Assembly (NCBI GenBank): GCA_954871525.1
Contig: OX940868.1
Span: forward strand, 9,724,056-9,788,055
Reading direction: 5' to 3'
Source of the DNA: Parietaria judaica
Lineage: Eukaryota > Streptophyta > Magnoliopsida > Rosales > Urticaceae
DNA length: 64,000 nt
In this document: positions 24,451 through 34,615 of the stretch, one piece after another
Layout of the letters: each line of letters begins with the position of its first letter
Position numbering within the stretch: the first letter of the stretch is position 1
Translations under genes and position numbers: made by a program
Notes under the pieces: model-generated
Databases searched by the model: none
What the model was told of the DNA's origin: nothing
The model's input: only the letters and a program-made list of their open reading frames with translations

Positions 24451-25428
24451 GTTAATGTGCAATTTCGTTCCATAATTGGAATTGTGATGTCATTAATTAA
24501 ATTTATATATTAAATTGTCTATGACCTAAGATATGAGTATATTTAAATATTCATACGAAATTGGGCTTGTGAAATACAAGTCCAGATGCTCACTAGGCAT
24601 TTAATCGTGTTTGGGCCCGAGCAAAGCTAAAAGCCCAGAAGGCAAGATGTTCGCCCAAGCAGAGTACGCTAAAAAGAAGTCCGAATTTCAAAGGATAAAT
24701 TTGAGCATAACTCAAAATCCCACTTCGAAACAATACTTGGTTAAAACCAACACCCAAGGCTCCTCCCAGATTAATTGTCTCAAAGGGACCCGAGTAGAAG
24801 TTGAATAAAACCCCCGGGTAGAAGAAAGCCCAACATCCGAGCACGAGCAGATTAAGTCAACCACCTCAATTCAAACCCCCAAGACTCGACCAGAAAAGTC
24901 GCCACGATTCAAATTCAAACCCCACGACGATCAGTCAAGGTCCACTACTACGACAATCTCGCAAGACGTGGCCCACGTGTCAGCTCGGCAGCAAGACAAG
25001 CCCCGAACTCGAAGCCACCACCAACGTACACTTCCAACGGGCAGAATTTAGAAGCCTATAAAAGCAAGAAGGCAGCCCATCAACACGCACGCAAGCATCC
25101 ACCACTGAGAGAAAAGAGTCTGTGAGAATTCGTGTCTTCAAAGTGTTTTTCTTTCATTTTCGATCTATCAGGAATTCGCTTGTGGTTCCGATTGATCAAC
25201 CCTTCTAAAGCAACAAACGTACAGAGGACGTAGTCAACTACCGCATTGGGACGAACCTCTCTAAAAAACTCTGGTGTTTTTATTTGTTTTCTTCACTCTA
25301 TATTTCCGTGTGTCATCGTCGAAAGTATTGACGACGCGGAGGTCAGGATCCACAAAAATCTTAGCATCTTCAAGTCAAAATCCCATTCACAATACACTTG
25401 ACCATTGGCGTGCGAAACCACGTCAACA
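24451..25428 (+). mobile_element. 978-bp solo LTR (family A)
   Basis: It starts TGTTAATGTG and ends CGTCAACA with perfect 5-bp duplications GTAAT (24446-24450 and 25429-25433). A TATA element (CCTATAAAAGCAAG) lies at about 25056-25069. No internal retrotransposon domain is present, so this is a solo LTR. A diverged second copy lies in reverse orientation at about 28430-29214. Removing this LTR restores continuity of the surrounding MITE. Confidence 0.85.
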
Positions 25429-25478
25429 GTAATCGCCCAAAATATGACTTTGTGTATTTTTACCGCCATTTTTAAATA

Positions 25479-27031
25479 GGGAAAATTACAGCAAAAATAC
25501 CCAACCTTTGGTTAAACTGCCTCCCGTGTACCCAACCTTTAAAACTGCGGCAAAAATACCCAACGTGCGTTGACCGTGACTTTGGCATGAAAACGTCAAT
25601 TTTTCCGTTAATATCAGTCACGTGGCCTTTAGCGGCAAAAATACCCAACTTTTTTTTTAATAATTTTTAAATTTTTAATTTTTTCTTGATTAGTGATAAT
25701 TACTTGCATTTCAAATACATGGAATAACACAAAAAATTAGTCAAAACATCAATTGATTTCTTAATGTGCTTGTATAAGCTACTTTTGTTGATAAAAATCT
25801 TATTATAATGAGAAATTTTAAACATAATGCTACGGGTATTTTAAGTAATTGAGCAGGGTTTTGAAATTAGGTATCTGGGTATCCAGATATCCTAATTTTC
25901 GGATCCAAATACGGGCAATGATTTTTGGATGCCCGAAAAACCAGATACGGATACGGGTAGTTCAAAAAAACCGGAAACTCGCTCCGGTTACAGCCCTAAT
26001 TACCCTTTTCACTATCAATTGAACGTTTTAGATCGAATTAATACAGTCAATTAATGTCTCTCTATTGAAAACAAAATGGCTTAAGAATATATGCCGGTAA
26101 AAAAAATATTATCAATAGGGCTTGATTAGTAATAATTGGCTAAAAGATCTCCCTTGGGATCCCATTTTACTTCATACCCTTAAATACCCCTACTAAGAAA
26201 TATGAATAGTGTTGAAGGAAGCTATGAAACACAATGAAAACCCACTTAAGGTCATTCTCCAAAAAAACCATCATCGAAGGTCAATCCAACGCCGCAAATC
26301 GCGTCCTCATCTGAGGCCGGACGCGCCCTCATACGGGCGGCGTTTGTGGCGGACGCGCTACTTCACACACGCGAGGAGGTCAGGAATCGCGTGGTGGCTC
26401 GTGTTGGGCATGTGGGGGCGCCTGAGGTGCTCCCGGCCGACTTTATGGGTTCCGGGAGCGTTCCGAGACCATTTCTTACAAACTTTATGACTTTTAAGTA
26501 TCTTGATATTTCTGGAAACATCTAGACAATTTATTTCGCGAAAAGGGACTTCCGATGAATATCTCGGGCTAAAATTGACTTTATTTAATAAAAATAAAAA
26601 TTAATTATATAACTTTCCTTTTATTAATTTATTAAAAATCAATTACTTAAAATACATGTAACATTATCTTAAAATTTCTCGTAATAATAAGATTTTTATC
26701 AACAAATGTAGCTTATACAAGCATATAAAGAAATCAAGTGGTGTTTTGACAAAATTTTGTGTTATTCCATGTATTTGGAATTCAAGTAATTATCACTAAT
26801 CGATTAAAGAAAAAAAATATAAATTAAAAAAATTAAAAATTATTTTTTTTTAAAAAAAAGTTGGGTATTTTTGCCGCTAACGGCCACGGGACCGATATTA
26901 ACAGAAAAATTGACGTTTCCATGCCAAAGTCATGGTCAACGCAAGTTGGGTAATTTTGCCGCCAGTTTTAAAAGTTGGGTACACGAGAGGTAGTTTGACC
27001 AAAGGTTTGATATATTTGCCGTAATTTTCCC
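25479..27031. mobile_element. 1.55-kb Mutator-like element with long terminal inverted repeats
   Basis: It has perfect 9-bp duplications TTTTAAATA (25470-25478 and 27032-27040) and ends GGGAAAATTACAGCAAAAAT versus GGGAAAATTACGGCAAATAT after reverse complement. The two arms remain similar for roughly 380 bp (about 25479-25860 and 26640-27031). The arms include GGCAAAAATACCCAA-type blocks and a CACGTGG (left) that is CACGGG on the right. The central part (about 25870-26520) has a GC-rich patch at 26280-26470 with no recognisable protein; it may be captured host DNA. Confidence 0.85.
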
Positions 27032-27149
27032 TTTTAAATATTGGGTACACGCAAAGTTCTTTGACCAAACTTTGAGTATTTTCGCCGTTGTTAACCCAAA
27101 AATTAATACTTAATATTGTCTTGTAAATATTTTTATTATTTGTGCGGTG

Positions 27150-27545
27150 TATATTCTATATATATTCAGATTAAAGAAGTCATAAGACCTTGGTCGTTTG
27201 TTGAATGTCTTATACGTTTGTTTTCTAGTTTGACTATAGACTACATTTATGAATATGTTGAATGTCTTATATCTTTGTTATCCAGTTTAAATATAGACTA
27301 GTTACATATAAATAATGAAAATATGTGATTGATTTTGACCAATTACATATAAATATTTAATTTATTTAAAATATATATATAGATAAACGATTACCTACGT
27401 AAATCGTTTGAATTTTGAATGTCCTATTTTTTTATAAATATTTGTGTTTTGTAGGTTCAATGTAGACTGGTATACAACGTCGTTTGAATGTCTTCATTAT
27501 TTATAAATATTCTTATCTCATAGTTTGATTACAGACCTGTATATA
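27150..27545. repeat. degenerate tandem repeat around GTTGAATGTCTTAT
   Basis: The phrase TTGAATGTCTTATA, followed by a TTGTT.TC(C)AGTTT-like stretch and ATAGACTA, occurs at about 27200 and 27257, and more diverged versions recur near 27415 and 27485. Unit length drifts between about 60 and 80 bp. Confidence 0.5.
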
Positions 27546-27869
27546 TTATATAGAGTGCTGGCCCGACCATTTTGAGGTCCTTGGGCAAATAATCAAAATG
27601 ATGCTTTTTATTATTTTTTTAATATTTATATATTTAATAAACTGAATTCTAGATATAAGATTTTTTTTAGCGTGTGTCTCTTCTTGATTTTGTTACTAAC
27701 CACATTCTTTTTCTCCAATTTTTAATGAAGTTTGTTATCTTCTTATCCACGCACTAGACCTGTGAAAACATCAATTTAAAGAAAATTATCAAAAGCAAAT
27801 AATTTTTTTTTTTGAACAAAAAAAGCAAATAATTTAAAGCAATCTTTTATCTAAACATGTATCTTTCTT

Positions 27870-28252
27870 TCTTTGTTAATTAAATCATTATAATCAAGTT
27901 AATTGAACAAATTAATTTCAATTGATAACATAGCTAACCCACTTAATCGTTCTCGCAAAATAAGTTTCCTTAAATAAGTCAATTTAATTTTGAAAAGCTT
28001 CTTTATCCAAAAGCAACCGTTACTGGTATGGTTAAAAATATTTTGTAAGCATATTTGGAAATGAATCAATAATTTTTTTAATGAAATCAATTGAATTGAA
28101 CTACTATTTTCATTTGGAAAAACCTCTCTTAAAACTTTTAATTCACAAAACAAATATAAACCATCAATATAGGAAATTCCATGAGAAATTAAAACACCTT
28201 CCATATTTAAAGAACACTCTTTGAAATCTAATACGAGTCGCATCCGCTTCAT
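27870..28252 (-). pseudogene. hAT-family transposase remnant
   Basis: Minus-strand translation gives an N-terminal part with 'YLFCELKVLREVFP' and a C-terminal part 'KLFKIKLTYLRKLILRERLS' then 'GLAMLSIE'. The latter resembles the hAT dimerisation segment of plant 'zinc finger MYM-type/TTF-type' transposases. The middle that should carry the SAERSFSKLK-like motif is missing, and the protein is only 117 residues long. A decayed fragment. Confidence 0.6.
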
Positions 28253-28429
28253 GTGTCACCGGCGCCCAAAAGGCGGTGCATCAACCTCAAGTGGCTAGGA
28301 GCAAGGAACACCGAGAGGGTTTTTTATTTATCGCTTTGATCGAGTCCAATAAAACCATGTCGTTTATGTTGCTTTGCTTTAGAAGACTTTCTATGTTTGC
28401 GTGTTTCCTGTTTGATGGGGGTTTCGTTT

Positions 28430-29214
28430 TGAATTTGCTAAGATATTGTGGATCTTGACCTCCGCGTCGTTAATATTGTGACGATGACAAAATAAAAGAA
28501 AGGGAAGAAAAACACGAGGTTTTTTTTTAGAAAGGTTCGTCTCAATGCGATAGTTGACTACGTCCTCTGTAAGTTTATTGAATTTGAAAAGAAAGTTAAC
28601 CAGACCACAAGCCGATTCCAAGATGATCAAAAAAGAAAGAATAAACACTCTGAAAAAATACAAATCTTACAGACTCTTTTCTCTCAGGGTGAATGCTTGC
28701 GTGCGTGAAATGGTGTTGCTCTTCTCCTTTTATAGACCTTCTGATTATGCTTGTTGGTGGTCATAGTGGACGTTGGTAGTGGCTCCGAATTCGGTGATTG
28801 ACTTACTGTCGGGCTGACACGTGGGCCATTTCTCGAGAGAATCGCGCGTTGATGGACTCTAACTCAACGTCATGGATGTTTGAGTCCTGGTTGTGAAATT
28901 TTTTCCGCTCGGGCTTCCGAGGATTAGAATAAAGTTGTTGACTCGGTCTGCTCGGGCTTCCTTGCTGGCGTTTTGTTTCTGCTCGAATCGCTCTCTGGTA
29001 GTACATGCCTGGGACGAGCTTTGGATTTTGGACCGATGGGCCTGGTCGGGCCCGGGCCTTACTCAAATCTCTTTTGGGCTTTTATTCATGTATTTCACAG
29101 GCCCATCTTGTGTATGAATATTCAAGTATATTCATAACTTTGGTCTTAAATTACATGGACCGTAAATTTAATTAATGACCTTATCGTTCCAATTACGGGA
29201 CGAATTTACACATC
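28430..29214 (-). mobile_element. partial LTR (family A, second copy)
   Basis: The right edge, TACACATCAACA, is the reverse complement of the family A LTR start TGTTGATGTGTA. From there the sequence follows the LTR at 24451 in reverse order. Shared landmarks include the GGGCCCGGGC-type block near 29050, a TATA element (TATAAAAGGAG, minus) near 28727-28737, and the GACGACGCGGAGGTCA-like block near 28463. The similarity fades below about 28430, so the distal end is truncated or diverged. No target duplication was found. Confidence 0.65.
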
Positions 29215-29220
29215 AACAAT

Positions 29221-29443
29221 GACCTCATGCATTGGATCAATAAATGCAAACCTTTATTTACTGTTTTATTTATTTCATATTGAGTAGATTATTAATAATG
29301 AATTATGAAAATTAAATTGCTAATAATTTATTAGATCTTGTAATAGTGATTATCCGATTGTCGATTTGTGGCACGGATAACAAGTTTTCCGCTTTAAAAT
29401 ATTTATAAATGTTACCCGGACGGCGAGACATCGATCTCCAACA
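29221..29443 (+). mobile_element. LTR fragment (family B, third copy, reverse orientation)
   Basis: It ends CGATCTCCAACA and is the reverse complement of the terminus at 5040-5290. Shared blocks are TTTCCGCTTTAAAATA, GTTACCCGGACGG and the TTTGCATTTA/TAAATGCAAA region. It is cut at the left edge exactly where the family A LTR begins. Confidence 0.7.
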
Positions 29444-30561
29444 GTGAGTCACCCGAAATTCTTCATCCGCGAGTAATGTGAGACTTTTTAAACGTCCGGA
29501 GGCTGGTTTTGGCGCCTATGGCTTTCTCCGGGCGTCCACGAGGCCTAGTCGGGGCCCAAGACTTTTGTGGCTCCAAAAATGGTCTTTTAGGTGTCCGATT
29601 TCCAATTCGATGAATCTTGTGCACTCTTAAGAGTCTTTCGAATGTCTTCATGTTGTTGTTCATCTCTTTAGCTTTTTTTGTAAGGATAATGTGAAATCTC
29701 TAGTGAGCGATGATCTTTGGTCTTCGAGCTCCGTCTCTTGGGCCATTTTTTCGTGTTTCTTATAACGGGCTTGGACTTCGCTAGTGAGGTTTGACTTTAC
29801 CACATAGGGCCCAAATTTTATATAATAAAAAAAAAAATACAGCCCAAATACAACTTCATAGAAACTCATGATAAATCCATAGAAATTCACGATAAATAGC
29901 ACGAATACAACGCCAAAAAAGTTCATGATAAAATATGGCTAAGACACTCGATACAGATTAAGAAATCTAACCTTAAAGATCTTCCAAAACAGAATTTCTA
30001 CAGTCAAACACCATTTTGGAAAGAGCATAGTGTGGAGTTGAGAGGGACTTTGTGGTTTGGATTCCAAGGCTTTATGGTCAGGCGACGCATGACGAACTTG
30101 GCGATGGTGTCGGACTCGGTGGATACACTTTGTGACCGAGTGAAGCAGCGACAAAGAGAGACAATTGCTGGAAGGATTTTATGCTAGGTTGTCATCGATG
30201 TATGAACTCGTACCGTCGTTCCATGGAGAAGAGAGTAGAATGACGAATATGACCATCAATCGATGAGAAATAGAAGTGTTAAAAGACGATTAAACAGTTA
30301 TTGAATAGTGAAGAGGTATAGAGAGAATATACATCTTTTGGAGGAACGAACAAGACCAAAAAAAAATATTTTTTTAATTTAATTTAAAAATATATAAAAA
30401 AAAAAAGAAAACGTATGAAATATTTTCTTCTTTAAAAAATAATTCAAAAAATTAAAAAATAAAAATTAAACTCAAACTATGGTTTTTTGTCAATACAATT
30501 TTCAAAGTTATTATCCTTTTATGGTTTTTTATCAATACAATTCTCGAAATTATTATCTTTT
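29444..30561. other. unassigned sequence after LTR fragments
   Basis: Minus-strand translation near 29460-29760 gives a charged peptide with 'ARYKKHEKMAQETELEDQRS' that could be gag-like, but no diagnostic motif (such as a CCHC knuckle) is visible. The rest is AT-rich with poly-A runs. Confidence 0.3.
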
Positions 30562-30959
30562 GGGATAATAGCGGCATAAGTCCCTAATAGGCCAATAGGG
30601 GCGGCATAACCCCAACCTCATTTAATAGCGGTATAAGTACCAAAAATTAAATTTCCGTCCATATTTAACCAGCTTCCGTTAGTCAACAGTAATGTTGACT
30701 GATTCACGTCCACGTGGACGCCACATAATCAACAAATCAGCTAACATTTCTCTCTCTGCCATGTCAGCAATGCGTCATCAAATAATTGAAAAATATTCGG
30801 CGTGTGTGGGATTCGATCCTTGCCCTCCCTTGTGGGCGCGGATAACATAACCACCAGAGCATGCTAAACTTGCGTGCTTCGTGCGTACACATGTATATTT
30901 ATTTACAATAAATACCCATAAATAAGTTGCATATTTTATTCCATTAATATGCATGAGTT

Positions 30960-31130
30960 TCTCGACCCGTGCTCGGGTTGACTATTACGGTGGGTCTTGT
31001 GTTGACTATTTTTACCCGAGTTTGCGTTGACTTTTGGATCGGGTTCGATTGACTTTTTTGGGCCGGTATCGTGTTGACATTTTTAGCCGATCTCGGGTTG
31101 ACTTTTTAGGCCGAGTTCGATTGAATTTCG
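30960..31130. repeat. minisatellite around GTTGACTTTTT/GGGTTCGATTGA
   Basis: About six imperfect units of roughly 28-32 bp alternate 'CGGGTTGACT' or 'CGTGTTGACA' with 'TTTT(A/G)GGCCG(A/G)'. The array lies inside the element at 30562-32099. Confidence 0.65.
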
Positions 31131-31269
31131 ATACAATTAAATATATATATATATACGAATACAATGCATCATAGTTACTTAGTTTTATAAAACTCATTTT
31201 CTGTGAAGGTTTACATCATTTGAAAAAAAAAAAAAGACTTTTAGTTATGTGATTTGCTCACAATAAATT

Positions 31270-31660
31270 ATTTTTGTTTTATTTATAAAAATAATCTTGA
31301 AACAATTAAATTTTTAGATATATTCATATAATTTTATTATCAAAATATATTTTTCTATTAAGGGTTTATCAGAAGATTTTTTTTCAAAACAAATTAAATA
31401 TAATCTCATTTTAAAAACTCTTGGCACAATTATAATTTTAATAAATACTCATATACGTTTTTTTTTATCAAATATATATTTTTCTATTAAGGCTTATCAG
31501 AAGATATTATTTCAAATAAATTTAAATATGAACTCATTTAATAATCTTATCACAATTACAATTTTGAGATATATTCATATTATTTTATCAAGGGTTTATT
31601 AGAAGATACTATTTCAAAACAATTCAAATATAATCTCATTATAATTTTTTTTTAAAATTG
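31270..31660. repeat. degenerate tandem repeat, about 130-145 bp unit
   Basis: A landmark of the type CTATTAAGG(G)(T)TTATCAGAAGAT, followed by TTTCAAA(A)CAAATT and then ATAATCTCATT, recurs near 31355, 31485 and 31590. Part of the same sequence returns inverted near 31690-31760 (AATAATATCTTATGATAAAC). Confidence 0.55.
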
Positions 31661-32311
31661 TATTATATTTAATTTTTTTTAAATAATATCTTATGATAAA
31701 CATTTAATAAAAAAGTAACGTTTGATAAAAAAAATTATATGAATATATCTCAAATTTGTAATTGTGTCAATATTTCATTTTTGTAAATAAATTAAAAATA
31801 TTTTTTTACCAAATCATATAAAATAATAGCCTTTTAAGTAATTTAAACATTCACAAAAGAGATTTTTAAAAAAGCAAACAACTATTGTGATATCTTCATT
31901 TTAATATATAATATTAGTTTTACCTTAACTCAACACCAAATGGCGTTGTTCTGGTGGGAAGGCAAACGTGGCCAAATTAACATATGTTAGTTAAATTTGG
32001 ATGGAAATCATCTTTTTATATTTTTGCCGCTATTAAATGGGGTTGGGGCTCTGCCGCCCCAGTTGAATAAAAGTTGAGGACTTATGACGCTATTATCCCT
32101 GATCTTTTTATATACATAGATTTTTTTTCTTTCTCTTTTGTGCATATGATGCTTTGAGTCCGATAAATCATTGAAATAAAAAGTGCGCACGTGATTTATC
32201 CGGACAGCCTGCCAAGAAGACTTTCTGGAGAGCAGATCATTAAATACATATATAAATAAAATTATAAAAAATACATTAAATCAGGAGCATAATTGCGACA
32301 CATTTTTATAA

Positions 32312-33370
32312 GGGTTAATTGCGGCAAAAATACCCAACCTTTGGTCAAATTCTCTGCTGTGTATATAACCTCCGTAAATGGCGGCAAAAGTACCCAAACT
32401 TTGCATTTGGGAGTTGACCGAAAAAATTCACCTATGTGGCAATCACCCTTTGCCACGTGGCATGCCACATGGCACTTGGCCGCCACGTGGCATGCCATGT
32501 AATTATTTTTTTAAATAATTTTTTTTAAAAAATATTTTTTTATTTTAAAAAATAAAATTATTTTTCCATAATAACCAATTATGAGTATTTAAATTTAAAT
32601 ATTCATTATTAGTTTTGTTATTAAATATAATTATTCATTTTAGAAAAGTGGATCAAACAAAATAAATAAAGAAAAAAATCACCGTTCACGGTTCACTCAA
32701 GCTCCGCCTTCGATCCAGTTCACGGGTGAAATAAAATCGCTTAATATGTTTAGTAAAAATAATCAATAATAATCATATGATTATTTAACGACAATTTTCA
32801 AAACAAGAATAATATATAAATAAAAAAACATATTAAACAATTATTATTTATATAAAATACAAACACACAAAAAATATCATGCAAACAAATAAACATAATT
32901 TTTTGTTAAATATAAATATGACTACTATTTTTTGTTTTTCAATAAGTGGTGTGTATTTAATTATGTCTTGACTTTTTAAACAATTTTTATGTGTTTATTA
33001 GTTATTATTATTATTATTATTATTAAAAAAATTTATTTCGTTCTACCCACTTTTTTAAAAATAAATAATTATAACCAATAATGAATATTTATATTTAAAT
33101 ATTCATTATTTGTTATTATCTGAAAAATATTTTTATTAAAAAAAAATATTTTTTAAAAAAAATTATTTAAAAAAAATAATTACGTGGCATGCCACGTGGC
33201 GGCCAAGTGCCATGTGGCATGCCACATGGCAAAGGGTGATTGCCACATAGGTGAATTTTTTCGGTCAACTCCCAAATGCAAAGTTTGGGTACTTTTGCCG
33301 CCATTTACGAAGGTTGTATACACAGCAGAGAATTTGACCAAAGATTGGGTATTTTTGCCGCAGTTAACCC
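32312..33370. mobile_element. 1.06-kb Mutator-like element with long inverted repeats
   Basis: Perfect 9-bp duplications TTTTTATAA (32303-32311 and 33371-33379) flank ends that read GGGTTAATTGCGGCAAAAAT on the left and GGGTTAACTGCGGCAAAAAT after reversing the right. The arms are almost identical for about 190 bp (32312-32505 and 33178-33370) and include palindromic GCCACGTGGCATGCCA blocks. The core is AT-rich and non-coding. The high arm identity suggests fairly recent activity. Confidence 0.92.
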
Positions 33371-33666
33371 TTTTTATAATTTGGCTGCTTGCCCAATAAC
33401 CAAAAAAACAAAAGCATAAATAATCGAGTTATAAATTTTAGGGTAATTTGCGGCATAAAAAGCGATAGTTTGCAAATGTCCTCGGGTATAATGCCAATGA
33501 CAAAAAACTGCGGTAAAAATCGTGAATGTTTCTTAATCACAAGATTTTCATATTTCCATCCACAAAATGGATGTTCGTCTACTCCGAGCCACCTGGACCT
33601 GTGACTGTGCACGCGTGGCATCGTGCGCCACGTGGCCAAAAAAAAAAATCGCCACCACTATTGTTT

Positions 33667-33720
33667 AAGGGTAAATCTCTTTTTTTTTTTTTTTTTTTTT
33701 TAAGGAAAGGGTAAATCTCT
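33667..33720. repeat. poly-T tract flanked by 14-bp direct repeats
   Basis: AAGGGTAAATCTCT occurs at 33667-33680 and 33707-33720 with a run of about twenty T and a short AAGGA between them. It lies inside the Pack-MULE just before the captured gene fragment and looks like a target duplication around an oligo(A) insertion. Confidence 0.6.
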
Positions 33721-34380
33721 GGCATCACCCGCTTCGAGAAACTCTCCCGCGACTTGAACACCTCCAGCTCCGCAGAATCCTCTTCGAACCCATAGAGATT
33801 CGCCGGGCTCGAGCTCCTCAGGAAATCCACGCCGCTCTTCTTACCGTTGATGCCCAAATCTTTCTCCACCATGAAATGGCGCTTCCCGATGAAGCTCACG
33901 CTCACCGGAACCAATTCCCTCTCGGGGAAGCGAGAATCCAGTAGTTCCGACTCGGAGATCTCGATCCTCCCGCCGGGATCGATAAAGCTTACGACTTGCT
34001 CCTCCGGCGAGATACTCATCCACAGCAACGAGGCTTTGCGGACGTTGTACGTCTCGTTCTTCGACGGCGAAACCCTAGACCCGGACACGAAATGTGGGCC
34101 CCACTCAAAGAATATCAGCGGCAGACACGAATCTCCGGCTTCGTCGCTGCCGCTCCGGCGCCAGAACCGGATCAGATTCTCCCAATTGCTAAGCGTGGCG
34201 TAGAGCCGCTTGTGGATATGTTCCCCTTCCCCCATCGCCTGAGGTCTGTCTTGGAGCCCCATTTGCGCTCGCACATGGCGGACTAGAGCCTGTCGTCGCC
34301 GCGACAGAGCGAGACGGAGCATCTCGACGTGCTGCCGAAGGAGGAGATGTCAGCCACCACCACCATTGTTGTCACTCATG
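33721..34380 (-). pseudogene. captured F-box-protein-like gene fragment
   Basis: The minus-strand frame is open across this interval and translates to a peptide with 'LYATLSNWENLIRFWRRSG', 'LPLIFFEWGPHFVSGSRVS' and 'LLWMSISPEEQVVSFID'. From memory this resembles the region after the F-box in plant proteins of the At5g39450/At3g12350 type; no search was run. The F-box itself and the C-terminal remainder are absent, and the frame runs into a poly-Lys stretch made by the adjacent poly-T tract, so it is a partial gene. An upstream ATG at about 34322 is present but is not evidence of expression. The intact parent gene should be elsewhere in the genome. Confidence 0.6.
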
Positions 34381-34615
34381 TTTTAAAAATTATTATTTTT
34401 TTGCCACGTGGCGGACAAAAATAAACAACTGATATACCACGCGTGCATAGTCACATGTCCAGGTGGCACAGAGTTGACGAAAATCCAATTTTGTGGATGG
34501 AAATCTGAGAATATGGTGATTAAGAAACATTGACTATTTTTACCGCAGTTTTTTGGCATTGGCATTATACCCGAAGACATTTGCAAACTATGGTCATTTA
34601 TGCCGCAAATTACCC

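Larger units (their letters stand above)
23805..27097. mobile_element. Mutator-like MITE disrupted by two later insertions
   Basis: The left end reads GGATTAACGACGGCGAAAAT, and the reverse-complemented right end GGGTTAACAACGGCGAAAAT. Flanks AAAAATAAA (23796-23804) and AAAAATTAA (27098-27106) match at 8 of 9 positions. The internal sequence at 24120-24450 is clearly homologous to the intact 431-bp element at 41567-41997, including the phrase TAAGTGTAATCATTAG and the segment GGCCAGAGTTAACG. It is split by a solo LTR (24451-25428) and by a long-TIR element (25479-27031). The left terminus is tandemly duplicated (see the repeat at 23793). Confidence 0.75.
30562..32099. mobile_element. 1.54-kb Mutator-like non-autonomous element
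   Basis: The left end is GGGATAATAGCGGCATAAGT and the reverse-complemented right end GGGATAATAGCGTCATAAGT. Flanks TTATCTTTT and TGATCTTTT match at 8 of 9 positions. Subterminal parts share TAAATTTCCGTCCA and its inverted partner TTGGATGGAAAT, and CCACGTGGACG lies in the left arm. The interior is very AT-rich with tandem repeats. No transposase is encoded. Confidence 0.75.
33441..34615. mobile_element. Pack-MULE carrying a host gene fragment
   Basis: Perfect 9-bp duplications TAAATTTTA (33432-33440 and 34616-34624) flank inverted ends GGGTAATTTGCGGCATAAA on both sides. Arms are about 190 bp (33441-33650 and 34395-34615). Unlike the neighbouring elements, the core (about 33720-34380) is GC-rich and reads as protein-coding on the minus strand (see the F-box-like fragment). 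This is the defining structure of a Pack-MULE. Confidence 0.9.

Noticed and set aside
26209..26490. A 93-codon ORF in the 1.55-kb Mutator-like element.
   Set aside because: It begins in AT-rich DNA, has no domain and crosses a GC-rich patch; no support as a gene.
31012..31197. A 61-codon minus-strand ORF with repeated 'TRPKKSTRDR'-like units.
   Set aside because: It is a direct translation of the minisatellite at 30960-31130, not a gene.
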